Assembly: GCA_031216445.1 (NCBI GenBank)
Contig: CM062213.1
Location: 8,772,501-8,836,500 of the forward strand
Direction of reading: 5' to 3'
From: Lateolabrax maculatus
Lineage: Eukaryota; Chordata; Actinopteri; Acropomatiformes; Lateolabracidae
Length of the DNA stretch: 64,000 bases
Both the position numbers and the translations under genes were made by a program. The notes beneath the pieces are model-generated. The model had not been told where the DNA came from. It searched no databases and worked only from the letters and a program-made list of their open reading frames with translations. This document shows positions 26,139 to 37,565 of this stretch, piece after piece. Within the stretch, counting starts at the first letter, position 1. Every line of letters starts with the position of its first letter.

Positions 26139-26259
26139 CACTCAGTTGCCAGTTTATTAGGGTACACGTACCTAAAACGAATGCAGTCTAATTCAACTGT
26201 ATGCTGTTCAATTGTAATGCATTATACTGACAGGTGTTTCTAATATTTTGTCCACCCTG
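26139..26259 (+). repeat. Short MITE-like repeat, copy A (internally deleted)
   Basis: Starts cactcagttgccagtttatt and ends aatattttgtccaccctg; the ends are imperfect inverted repeats. I recognise the opening as that of a widespread fish repeat. Confidence 0.8.
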
Positions 26260-26284
26260 TTTTTATCAATGAAGCTTGGCTGAA

Positions 26285-26465
26285 TAACCTCTCTGTATAA
26301 CACAATACAGTTCACCAGCACCTCAAACCACATCCTCCAAAATTATCATTCAGTTGAATCAACACTTCTCTAAAACAGTTTCAACAAAAAACTGAACATT
26401 ACAACCTTCATGAAGGTAGAATTTATTGCACGACTGTTGTATTAGACTGCATCTGTTTTAGCTGG
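26285..26465 (-). repeat. Short MITE-like repeat, copy B (inverted)
   Basis: On the minus strand reads ctaaaacagatgcagtct, then the 'ttcatgaaggttgtaatgttc' -type body shared with copy C. It lies head-on to copy A, 25 bases away. Confidence 0.8.
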
Positions 26466-28439
26466 CTGTACTCTACCAGCTCCTGTATGGTTAATAAAAA
26501 GAGCAGCAGCATTTTGTGTAAACAAGCTGCATACCAAGCAGTTTGATAACCTACAATCAGATATAAGGGAAGTATAGTCATGCAAATGAATAATAATCTC
26601 CTCTGATCATGGGAAACTACAGTCAAGAGGTCAACACTAGTGCCAACAGTATTGTAGCTGCCCTCCTAAAAGGGAGCTGAGGGAAAAAGCAAAGAAACCA
26701 TTTAAAGTGTGACACTTCAGTTTTATCACGTTTTTCCTCTTCCAATAATGTAATTACAACACCTGTGCAGTTAAGTCCTTTGTGCTTGAGTTGAAGACTA
26801 GTTAAACAACTTCCCACAGCACGGCTGAACAACACAGACACTCATCCAGTGTTTAAGTAGGTAGTTGGTGGATGTCATGGGTAGTTTATATAAACCAGAG
26901 GTCCCTGAGAGACAGAGAGAGGGCTTTGTGTAGGCAATACAGCAGCTGGCAAAACAAATTCTTTACATATTCTTCAGTCCGTTTATAAGTGTACGCCTAG
27001 ATTACTGCTGCCATCAGCTGCCAGGGGATCACAAATTTTCCCTCAATATTTTGCAGCTTGGTTCTTCCACCAGGTGCTAATGGATCACTTCGCTGTAATG
27101 ATGCTTAAATCAAGGTGGTGTCATAAAAAAAGTGCTATAAAGTTACACTAATGTACTACAAATCCTAAAGCTTTAAAAAAAGGCGAACAAAGCGGCTCTT
27201 GGAGCGGCCAGGTTCCCTCCCACCTCTCTCTGCCTGCAGCCGGCTTCAACCTTTATGTTGCCTAAAGGCTCTAATTGACTGTACTGAAGGAAAAAAAAAC
27301 ACCCCATGTATCTCAAATGAGCAAGCGTGCAGAAGTGGTGTTCCTGATGTGGATTACTGAATTTGAAGTTTGTGCACCACCATGCAAATTAACGTCTATT
27401 CTAAACTGTGGCCAAGCCATAGACTGTGGTTGAGAGTGAACAAGCTTAAACACATCAACACCACTTCAGAGAGAGACGTTTCCACCTAAAGCTCCTCCTA
27501 AGTAGCTTTAAAAAGAAAAATTCTGATTGTTTCGCACTGTCTTATAGTACTTATACGGCTGTAGCATTACATCCAATTTACATGCTGAATTTTATACTAA
27601 TATCTCCTAGATTTAGCCTGACTTATTTGGTATTTCTGGAAGCTTTAGACTCTCCACCAGCATTCAAGTAAAGTTCTATGGGTTTGAACAAAGTTTGGCT
27701 GCACAGCATGAGCTTGTAATGACGTTCCCACCCGCAGGTCAGTGAGGTTTCGGGGGTTAAGCCACTTCTGTCCTCTTGCCCCCTGGTCAACGCTCAGGAA
27801 TGTGTGGGCAGCGGAAATATTTCAGTGCACAGAAATCTAACCAACTAATGGGACAACTGCACTGAAGAACACCTTTATAACAATAGGTATCCTTAGGTTT
27901 CCAATATGTCACCTATCTACCATTTTGCACATTATGTATCAGCTTCATTAGGCAGGTATACTGTTCAACTAAGACAGCATCAAATACCCCTGTGACTTCA
28001 ATTTCATTGTTCCTCTCAGATACATCTTCTTTAAAATGCTGTGTGTTTTCTGTTGAAAGAGGATGTTGCCAGCTCCTAACTTCTCTGCTGGTCGGTGCAG
28101 ACAGATATTTTTACACAGTTTATGGGACGCCTTTACACTTCGGTTCTCTTTTACAGAGAACTGACACATCCACAAACAGGCCAGGGGATCTGTCCACGAA
28201 GCCCTGGCTTATTACAGACAGACAGGATCATACAAAGTTCACTGCCCTGAGATATAACAATAAGAGGAAATCTTACACCTAAACTACTGGAGGAATGTAT
28301 GATGGATGTTACCAACTGTAATGACACACCTGTGATGTACATCTGGATACTGTGGCTGTTAATGCCAGTAGATTTACACAATAAAGTGTCAGATAATGCT
28401 AAAAAAAAAATCTAAATAAAGGAATAAAGATATCCTGTG

Positions 28440-29062
28440 TGGTGGTGTTTATTCATCCACCCATCAGAAAGCTTCAGGGAGCTTCAGAGAGCTGCAGGGC
28501 CTCGGCTCTGGAGAGTTTCTCAAAGTTCAGAAACTCGCTTCCACTTGCGAGCTTTCTTCCCCAAACATTTAACCACCCGCTCCCAAACACTTGTTTTCAG
28601 TTTTCAGGAGGGGGAACACTGAGCTGGGCAGCGTTGATCAAACGGGCCCCTGCTCACATCCACGCAGAGTCAGTCTGAACAAAACCTCCAGCGCCTCTGT
28701 CTCTCCTACCTTCAGTAGCTGCTTAGCTCGCTAGCGTCGAGCCTCCTCCGGATCCATACTCTGCTCCCCGCTGCCTCCCGGATTTCAGCTGGAAGTTTGT
28801 TTCTATCTACAGCCACACGAACGAGCGGGAGAAAAAAGCCCCCCAAAAAACCCCCCCAAAAAAAAGCCACGTCTTCGAGCTGCGTGTCTGTGGTGTAAAC
28901 ACCGGGGTGAATTACAGCGCCGACATTGAAACAGTGATTTTTTTTTGTTGTCGCCTAACGGGAGTTTCAGGTGGAGAAGTAAAGTAAAGCAATGCTGCGC
29001 TGCCTTCGCGCGCTGTCGGAAACGGGAGCGCGCTAACAACATCGAGGATTTGCCATGGTAAC
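28440..29062 (-). promoter_or_regulatory. inava CpG-rich promoter and untranslated exon 1
   Basis: CpG-dense region. On the minus strand a donor CTACTGAAG|gtagga ends a likely leader exon at 28710; start site probably near 29.0 kb. The leader contains an 8-codon upstream ORF (MDPEEARR, stop TAG) at about 28731-28757. An RFX/X-box-like ttgccatggtaac lies at 29050-29062. No other gene is available to own this promoter on the minus strand, and the next minus-strand exon with an acceptor is inava exon 2 at 22422. Confidence 0.6.
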
Positions 29063-29600
29063 CGCGTTTCCGACACGCGGCGTGGAAATGTGCATGCGTG
29101 TGCAGGTTAAGTTATGAAAGCCAAAAAACAGCACGATGCATGTGACCAGTACGACTTAATATGGCAATTTGATTAATTCATTAAGGTATTACTCAAGGCT
29201 CATGCGGTTGTTGTATTTTGCCCACTCTGTTGTTTTGATGTTGGATGTGTCACTTGATTGTTGCAATAAAACAATAGCCACCATGTAATATAATCTCTCG
29301 GTGGGTCGATTTGCTATAATTATCATTCAGTGGCACAAGAAAGAGCTTCACGTTATATTCACCACAAAAGTCTTATAAAACACGAGTTTAAGATGGGCTC
29401 CTGAACGCCGCACAGACCTTCCCCTGTGTGGGCGGTTTACCGGCAATAAACTCCGTTAGATCGTCATTTAGCGGATTTTAACTTAAGGAAAAACACGTAA
29501 TTGTTTATCTGACATGACCAAAGTACATTTTATTTACAACCAAGGCGGATAAAATATATTGAAATAGCCCGAAATGATCAGTATATTCTTGTTATTTCAG

Positions 29601-29615
29601 CCACTAGACGGCAGC
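29601..29615 (+). promoter_or_regulatory. CTCF-like motif
   Basis: CCACTAGACGGCAGC matches the CTCF core at 14 of 15 positions by eye, 0.55 kb upstream of the inava promoter. Confidence 0.45.
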
Positions 29616-29698
29616 AGCGCGTTACATAGACGTTTGATCCTGTAAACCACGTGTACTTCCACTGAAACCATTACTGTGTATTTATGGTATGTATGTTT

Positions 29699-29700
<2 letters not shown>

Positions 29701-29732
<32 letters not shown>
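29701..29732. repeat. (TG)n microsatellite
   Basis: Sixteen uninterrupted TG units. Confidence 0.98.
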
Positions 29733-29735
<3 letters not shown>

Positions 29736-30568
29736 TGCAGTCTATGACATGGTCAGTCATGGATCAACACAGATCCCACACATGTGCCCTCTTTTCATAC
29801 AGTTTGCTGCGAACAAATGCTGCATTAGTGTCTACAGTGGCCCTGCAAAGGAATCAGCAAGAAAATGAAACAATTAACATTAATAATGAAATCTGCTATA
29901 AATTAAACAAATACATATAAAAGAAATTGACACAACAACACCAAAGGCAGCTCATTTTGACCAAATTTATTCAAAACAATATGATTAAATGGTAATGTGC
30001 TTGTTCACTCTTACAGCAAAAAACTAAATTTAAATTTTCTCATATCAGGATTCAAACATAGATGATATTTTTGGAGCCACAATAATCATAAATGAATAAT
30101 TGAATCTCTCTAATGAAAAATTTGATAATATTTGCATATAGCTGGCTTGCTTGATATTTGCTTTAAAGACCTAAGCTTTACCCTCACACGACTATAGAAA
30201 TATACTGATGTTCATTATTAAAGCCAAATTACTCCAACAACCTAAAGCCATTTGCACAAATGGACACTTTTGCCATGCCAATCAACATTGCATGACAATT
30301 TTGATGACAGATAGTGGCAAAATGTCTCTTTGTTTATTGTAAAAAGAATTAAACTGGTCATCATTATTTTTCCAACATGTGACATCATAATCTGACTCTG
30401 TAATGTGTGTAGATTATATAACGTACAAAATATTTACCCTGACAACTAGTATTTTGTATTTCTTCTGCTTTGTCAACATATACATTTGTGCTGTTAACTT
30501 CCTGACTATTATATAGTTGTTATAGTGTTTTATATATATGATATTATACCCTATAGAAACTGTTGACA

Positions 30569-30627
30569 TTACCTGACCTCCTACATATACATATATACAT
30601 CCATATATGTATATAGAAGTCAGGTAA
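30569..30627. repeat. Imperfect hairpin, about 25-bp arms
   Basis: ttacctgac...atatat pairs with atatat...gtcaggtaa with a few mismatches and a short loop; pre-miRNA-like in size, but probably a foldback repeat. Confidence 0.75.
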
Positions 30628-32289
30628 CAGAGGATCTAAAGATAAACAAAGTCTGTTTTTTATCAGTACTTCCTCTTTTGGGCTGAAAAGCGTCTTGTGA
30701 GACACAACAACATTAAACCACACCTGTTTCAGTGTTTTTTTTTTCACAGGCAGTTAGTTGTTGTGAGTAAACCTGGAACCGCACTCCTTTGAAACCTTTT
30801 AGTGGTTCTTTATGAATTTTGTTGCTTGAGGCTGCAGGGGTTGTGGATGTGATTTGTATGTGCATCTTTGTTTATATGTTGTTTGTTTTTTATTATAGCT
30901 GCTATGGAGGCAGCTATTTGTATGCAGCATTTGAGTCCAAGACTCAAACTTTCCCCACAGGGACAATGAAGTATATTGTAAGATATTTTATTAAGAACTG
31001 GAAAAACTGTGCATATTATTGAAAACAGGGTTCACCCATGAATTACATTTATGCCAAGATGGGGAAGTTTCAATGCAGACCAAAGTCATGACCCTTGTTT
31101 GTCACTAAAAAATAAGTAATGAGATCAGATACCATTAAAAGGACCAGGTGTCAGGTTTGCTCACAGGACAGGCAAAAATAACATGGAACAAGGAAACCAC
31201 AGCCCGATCTGATAGTTGCAGCGTTGGCATGACCTCTGTGACTGTTCTGCATGTAGGTGTTTAAACAGTGAAAACTACACACCATTGTGCTACTTTAATC
31301 TCTAAATTCAAGGTAGCTAGCTGGATAATGTTGAAAAAAAAATCATGTAAATTAAAACTTTGGGTAAATGGTACTAAGAAAAAAAAAGTGGTAGTTATGC
31401 AGTTAAAAGCTTTCACTTATTATTTTTACTCGATCAAACAGTTTAAAAATACAATTACTGTACAGGTCAATAATAAATGCTCACGCATAACGTAAAAGCA
31501 CAAGTAAAGAAGTGTCTTTAAGTCAGAAAAGTGGCTGAATAAAGTTAGTCACACAACAATATTTATCTGATGTTAGCTATCACCCCCCAGTAGGTTAAAT
31601 TGAGTATTCTTTATTTCTTATGAATTCAAATTTTGTCACTATAACACCCATATATCTCCCTGCTCCAGCTAAACCTGTAGGTTTATACTTTTATTGTGAT
31701 TTAATTGTCAGTATAACATTTAACATTTTCTCAGAATAGTTTATAGTAGTTACTCATTTTAAGAGTTGAAAGCAAGTTCACGTATCAAGGAGAATGACTG
31801 AAGTAGTTCTGAATATCTGAGTCTTGTAATGACAGGCTGGCAACCACAGAAGAAAGAACTATAATAGTGCTGTGAGAACACAACCAGCCTGTAGTCTCAC
31901 CAGTGGCAGTTACAGAAACTGACAGATCACCCACTGGAAAAGACTGTTAAGTGCCAAGGTCATACCTTTCGTTTTATGTATACCAGACTGGCAGGATAAC
32001 GGTCGAATCATTCAATTAATTCAAGGATTTTTCTTATACTATTATACTATTCATTCAGAAATGAAGAATTTATTAATTTAGATTCAGAAAGTAAAATAAT
32101 TCAGCCAGTCAGTTTAGATTTACATGTCCTTTATTTTAAGTGTTCAATAAAATATTTTTAAAAGAAATGTCATTGTGGCAAATATAAATCAATTAGCTGT
32201 GTAAAAACAAAAATGAATCTGCCTATATTAACATTATTGTTATTCATCTCTGTAAAACATTTCCCACCTATTCATTTAACAGAAATGAG

Positions 32290-32505
32290 GAGCTGTTGTC
32301 CAATACTGTCACCGCAGGGTTAGTGGTTTGAACCCCGGCTCTCCATGTCTGCTTGGCTAATCGTGACTCAGTGCCCTTGACCAATCCGTCAAACCTCAGC
32401 TGCCAGAGCCTGGCATCGCACTTCCCCTGCCATCAGTGTGTTTTTGTGTAAGTGAGTTTGAAACTTGTGAACTGCTCTGTTGTCAAAAGTGCAATTCACG
32501 AACAT
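32290..32505 (+). repeat. tRNA-derived SINE-like repeat
   Basis: Has a B-box-like ggtttgaacccc at about 32327, then the 'gccatcagtgtg...gtaagtgag' tail that recurs in many fish SINE-like elements. Degenerate; no clear A box. Confidence 0.55.
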
Positions 32506-34896
32506 GTTCAACAACAACCAAAAAAGTACACCTTTGCCACGAATCTAAAATAAAGATGGAAACAGATTCCTTTAAACTTTAAATGTCATTTAATTAGTCA
32601 AATTTAGAAATATAGAATGGAAAACCACACATGTATAATCCTTAGAACTTTCTGAAACACTGATCTTTAGAAGTTGAAATAAATGCATTACGGTTATGAG
32701 CGTGCAGCTTTTTTTTAATGTCTGCCTTCTAGGACAGCACCTGTGACTGGTTTCCCTTCAATTATTTAAACTTAAAATATAAAGATCAACTTAAAATAGT
32801 AGTTATTTGTTTTCACGCTACAATCGTTCCTGTTCATCCATGCATCAAAAAGCCAGTGAGCGTAACATACTGTCTGTTTCAAACTTAGAAACAGCAAGTT
32901 TAGAGTTTGTGTTAGTGTCGAAAGAGTGTTTGTGGGAAAAGCCAGTCAATGTGTCTCTCAAACGACTTTTTCAAGCAGGAGAGGGGAAATTTCTGACTCC
33001 CTGCACCCACTGCCTGGCACATAATCTGGTTTTCTTAATTTTGAAACCATCTGATTCATATGGTCGTCCCGTACAGTACTGAAAAACAAGTGGGCACACA
33101 TGAACATTTGAACTTTCAAATACCTGACTTCTCTGTAACACTCATGTTAATACCTTTGATTTCTCAGAAGTTACATTTAGCAGCAAGGGGTGAGTAACTA
33201 TGCTTTGTGATAACCTAAAGCCATAGACCCTAGATAAGTTCTTGTATAGAGACCAGGATAAAGTTTGTGTGTGTACAAATGTTTTGCATGTAGTCTTCCT
33301 CTCAGGAAATATCACAGATGTCAGATCTGAGCTGCAGGTTGTTTTTTCTTATTTGTCTTGCAGTAAACTGAGGCCTGGGAGATTTGTTGAAGGTTTTTAG
33401 GTAGACCTCATCTAACATTACTGCCAGTGGGCCCCTTTTCATGTTTTAAAGTACTGCCTGATTGTGTGTGAGAATTTCTGCCCTCTGCCACACTCTTAGT
33501 TGTTGTTTCCTGTATAGTCAGTTGGTTGATTTGTATGAAGTGTGACTTCTTTCTGGTTCTCAGGTTCCTTTTTGAGTTCTTGTTTTCCTTTTGCAACATT
33601 CACATGTGATAGTTGGAAATTGTAAATGACCTCATACTTCCCACTTACTCAGTGGAGATTTACAGAAGAGTCTACATGATGTGTTTTTATATATTTATTG
33701 TTTTGCCTTTTTATTTAGTGTGCACTCTGTGATTCCAAGAAGATGTTATGATAATGACATCAGAAGTTACAAAGACTGCCAATGCATACAAACATTTTTG
33801 CATTCAAAAAAACCTTTGACTTTCACCTTTTATTTTTGGAAAAACCATTTGTATTTAATTTAATTAACACATAAATGAGCAAAAATGGTTTGTTGCAGAT
33901 TTTTTTTTCAACGGTGTACTACGGTACTTCATCCCATCCCCACATTACATTAAAGAGCCGTCATCCAAAGAACCAACATATACAGATAGCCATAACCTTG
34001 TTACTGTATTATCTTATTCTATTAACATTTTTAAGAAATAAAAAAGTTGAATTGCCAATGCTGATATTACTCTGGTCTATTATTGCATTAATATTGAGTG
34101 TAAATTGCATAAATTGCTTAAAAACAACTAAAACTGGGCACTTACATAAACAATGGCAAGTTCTATATTAGGGAACTGCACAAAATGTTGCGAATCCCTG
34201 TATTGTGATATTTAAAACTGCCCAATTACAAACAAACAGACAATATAGAAAATAATTTCCTTGCTTTGAACTCCATTATTGTAAGTTACAGGAAATTACA
34301 ACTCTACAAAATAGAGTTCAATAATGCTGCCGACATGTTTATAATAAAAGTTTCTGTGTTCCTAAACTCGACTAAAATTACCCAATCTTTCTGTACAATG
34401 TTTCAAGATTCAAATATAATTGGCTGCACATGCCACAAATTGGAGCTGCACCTCTGTGGGATAACTAATGGGAGACTAACTGTGGCATTTTGTCTTCTTA
34501 GCGGGATTTTATATGAGTGAATTCACTTATTACAGCTCAGTGAATGCTCTTTTCGTTCCATAAGCTCACTTGAATATCACCTCGCCTTTATTGTGTGAGT
34601 GCAAAAAGTCAAATGTAACTTACTTTACTGTAAGTCTTTGGTTTCTGGATTCTAATAATGGATAATCTTGTTATAAATCTTTATCCCCTATATCAATACA
34701 CATGGTTAAATGTTAGGGGTGCAGTCCTATGGAGGCCCAGTATATTATTCAACACAATTAAATCATGATCTTAAATTCTGTCATCCTTAATTCTCTACTC
34801 CAATCTCATCAAAGAAAATAAGGTTTTTCTTTTATTGGAGTCACCAAGAAACTATAAAAGACCACAGTTAGAAGAGTTAAAATCTTTTTTTCAACT

Positions 34897-34902
34897 TTTA
34901 TT
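34897..34902 (-). other. Candidate poly(A) signal for gpr25
   Basis: AATAAA on the minus strand, 555 bases after the gpr25 stop. Confidence 0.3.
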
Positions 34903-35456
34903 TTTGAAATGAAACTTAATCATGACAGTATAGACATTTCATGCAACAAACATTTTATAATAACATAATAATAATAATAGCCTTGAATATATACATTTTT
35001 TTCTTTTTTTTCAAAAAATGTAATTTATCAGTTAAGTGACAAAGTTATAGTTACACCTGCAAATTAATACACTTGTACTCTACTAATGCTGCAAAAATGT
35101 GAAGGCTTTTAATGCAATGTAAATGTGGATACACCCTCATACTGTATATCAACACTACTGTACTATATGGTATTCTACTGTGTAAGTAGTATAAACTGGA
35201 TGTTTAATATTTGTAGAAGATGTGAATAAAGGAAATGTATGACAAAAGAAAATCACATTATTGTACTAAAACAAAACAAAACTGTACAGCACTGTACTGA
35301 GAAATCTTTACTTTTCATGTATCTGGTTTTACTTTCTATTTAAAAATCCTTTAAAAGAAATATGTTCAAGCTTGTCTTATAGATCTTAAAATAGCTATAA
35401 GAGAACAATGACTTTACTACCTTCACAGTTAAATTTAACAGTTAAGTCATCTCCTT

Positions 35457-36581
35457 CTACTCAAACATCTGCAGCTGAGTTCTCCCACCAGTTGTTCCAC
35501 AGCTCTCTGAAGTGCCGACGTTGGTGAATGAAGCTGAGGAGTTGTGGCTCTGCAGTATCTTTCTCTGCCCTATGCAGGTCTTGAACAGGATCTCGGCCCG
35601 TCGCCTGAAGTGATGGTCCAGGAAAAAGTAAATGGCAGGATTCACGCAGCTGTTGAGGAAGGCCAGGCAGCACGAGATGAGGAGTCCGTTTCTTTGCCAC
35701 AACTGAGTCTCACAGCTGAAGCTATCCATTGAGAGCTGCGAGCCTATCATGATGACTTTGAAAATGTTGAAGGGCAGCCAAGACACCACAAAGGCCACTA
35801 TGATGGAGAGGACCATCTTGACGGAGTGTCTGCGGCGAGCTTCGGCTCGAGGATTTGCAGCAGTAACACAGTGCTTGTTGAGATGCTTGACAATGGTGCC
35901 GTAGCAGACCATGATGATTAACACTGGAAAGACAAAAGTGAGTAACGCCATGATCAGGCTCAGGCTGAGAAAAAAAGGTGAGTTGTTATCTTCCACGCAG
36001 GACAGTCCATCGGCGGACTCCTCCACTCTTCTGTACACCAGGGATGGGATGCCGAGCACCAGGGAGATCAACCAGACTGCAGCACAAGTGGCACGAATGC
36101 ACCGACTGCTCCTGAGGTACCTGGAATCCATCAGCTTCACCACAGCCAGGTAGCGATCAACACTCATGCAGGTGAGAAAGAAGATGTTGGAGAAGCGATT
36201 CACAGCAATAATGTAGCTGCTCAGCTTGCACAGCACGTCCCCACTTGGTCCAAAGCTCCAGTAGCCGTCCTGGCTGGCAGAGATGGCCCACAGAGGCAGT
36301 GTGAGGACGAAGATGAGGTCAGCCAGGGCCAGGTTGACTATAAATGTGTCCACCAGACGCCCACTTCTCCTACTTTTACTGCACACGACTGAGATAACAA
36401 AGAGGTTGCCCAAAAAGCCTGTGAAAAATATGAGGTAATACAGTATGGGCAGGAAAATGTTCGAGCCACGAAGGTGAGAGTTGGGACAGTCCACAATGAG
36501 ATTGAAATTAAACGAAACATTGTCAGTAAAGTTATCATTGTAATTGTAATCATCAGATGAGTAATCCATGTCAGCATCCAT
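35457..36581 (-). CDS. gpr25: G protein-coupled receptor 25
   Basis: Class A GPCR of 374 residues in one exon; the family is close to GPR15, the apelin receptor and chemokine receptors, and CXCL17 has recently been reported as a mammalian ligand. Seen here: N-terminal tail with Asp/Tyr-rich DYSSDDYNYND (tyrosine-sulfation-like) and N-glycosylation sites at Asn17 and Asn21; Asn59 (TM1), Asp88 (TM2), Cys118-Cys195 disulfide pair, Cys32-Cys290 as in chemokine receptors, DRY at 142-144, SWLP in TM6 and NPAIY at 314-318. GPR25 signatures shared with human: RLVDTF, FVLTLPLWA, LCKLSS, MSVDRYLAVVKL, PSLVYR. Strong start context (A at -3, G at +4). Neighbour inava is also its neighbour in human. GPR15 is the main alternative. 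Confidence 0.92.
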   Translation of the reverse strand: MDADMDYSSDDYNYNDNFTDNVSFNFNLIVDCPNSHLRGSNIFLPILYYLIFFTGFLGNLFVISVVCSKSRRSGRLVDTFIVNLALADLIFVLTLPLWAISASQDGYWSFGPSGDVLCKLSSYIIAVNRFSNIFFLTCMSVDRYLAVVKLMDSRYLRSSRCIRATCAAVWLISLVLGIPSLVYRRVEESADGLSCVEDNNSPFFLSLSLIMALLTFVFPVLIIMVCYGTIVKHLNKHCVTAANPRAEARRRHSVKMVLSIIVAFVVSWLPFNIFKVIMIGSQLSMDSFSCETQLWQRNGLLISCCLAFLNSCVNPAIYFFLDHHFRRRAEILFKTCIGQRKILQSHNSSASFTNVGTSESCGTTGGRTQLQMFE

Positions 36582-36600
36582 TCTGAGAGATGACAGAGAG
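36582..36600 (-). promoter_or_regulatory. Likely 3' splice site just before the gpr25 ATG
   Basis: Minus strand reads cctctctgtcatctctcag followed by A and then ATG. The pyrimidine tract plus CAG suggests an untranslated exon further upstream. Confidence 0.5.
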
Positions 36601-36864
36601 GCTCTGCAGTGCAGCTGTCAGTTACTGAATGTGGTTAGACTGTCTATGCTGCTGCTTGATTTTACGTGTAAAAACCACTGAGAAAATGCATCGCTGTCTT
36701 CCTTTGACTGTCTGAAATAACTTCCTCTCAATGTCCTTTCATGTCTGATTTAAGTGCGCCAGAAAGACTGGAATTGATTTGATTGATTTGAAATAATGTC
36801 ACAGTTTGAATCTTGATGAACAAAAGCACAGAGCTCTGGTCGTGGCAACATTATGTGCACAGCA

Positions 36865-37345
36865 TTATGGGGAGTTTTACTCCAGTTAAAGTACATTGCA
36901 TCAAAATATATTCAAAAGTACTCATTGTACAGAATGGCCCATTTCAGAATAGTATGTATATATATTATTGAATCATAATTATTGATGCATTAATATGTAG
37001 CCTGCAGCACTTTAATGTTGCAGCTGGTAAAGGTGGGGCTAATTTTAATAACTTTATACACTACTGGATAGCTTGTGAATTCCCCCTGGGAATCAATAAT
37101 GTCTTATCTTAACCTGTAATAATACATAAAGGTGTATTTGTTGATTATTTGCATTATTAATCTGAACCTGCAAAGTAACTAGTAACTAAATGAAAAAAAA
37201 AATCAAAATCTAAAAAATGTTCAAAAAAAGTAAAAAGTACCATAATTGCATTTGAATTGTAGTGAAATAAAATTATTAAGTAGCAGAAAATGGAAATACC
37301 CAAGTAAATGAGTAAATTTACTCAATTTCCACCACTGGTAATAAA
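36865..37345. repeat. Percomorph dispersed repeat, long copy
   Basis: Contains 'atggcccatttcagaata', 'gcagctggtaaaggtgggg', 'tttgcattattaatctgaa', 'gagtaaatttactca' and ends ccaccactgg. This is the copy related to 240-482. Non-coding. Confidence 0.8.
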
Positions 37346-37550
37346 TTTAACATTGTAGCTGTTCGTAGATTCCCTGTTGAAAAAGACTGTGAATGCTAAA
37401 ATATTCCCAAACAACAGTGAGTGTGTGTGTGTGCAAGTGGCTACTGCACAGATATTTGCTCACATCTGCCTTATAAATACAGAAGAAGCCAGATTCCTAC
37501 TTTATACTGGTGTGGATTAGCTTGTGTTATAGTGTATTAGATGTGTCTGA

Positions 37551-37565
37551 CCAGTAGGGGGCAGG
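37551..37565 (+). promoter_or_regulatory. CTCF-like motif (best match)
   Basis: CCAGTAGGGGGCAGG; 14 of 15 core positions, including the full AGGGGGCAG centre. About 1 kb upstream of gpr25. Confidence 0.6.

Larger units (their letters stand above)
22375..28709. other. inava 5' UTR segment and 6.3 kb leader intron
   Basis: 22375-22422 is untranslated exon; the rest reads as intron up to the donor at 28709. It holds several dispersed repeats but no recognisable protein-coding exon. A weak candidate exon near 24049-24200 is discussed under findings. Confidence 0.55.
29063..34896. other. Intergenic, inava to gpr25
   Basis: No coding exon or RNA gene found. It contains a microsatellite, a hairpin and a SINE-like repeat listed separately. 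Confidence 0.6.

Noticed and set aside
36865..37345. Possible gpr25 promoter exon
   Set aside because: It is a common dispersed percomorph repeat.
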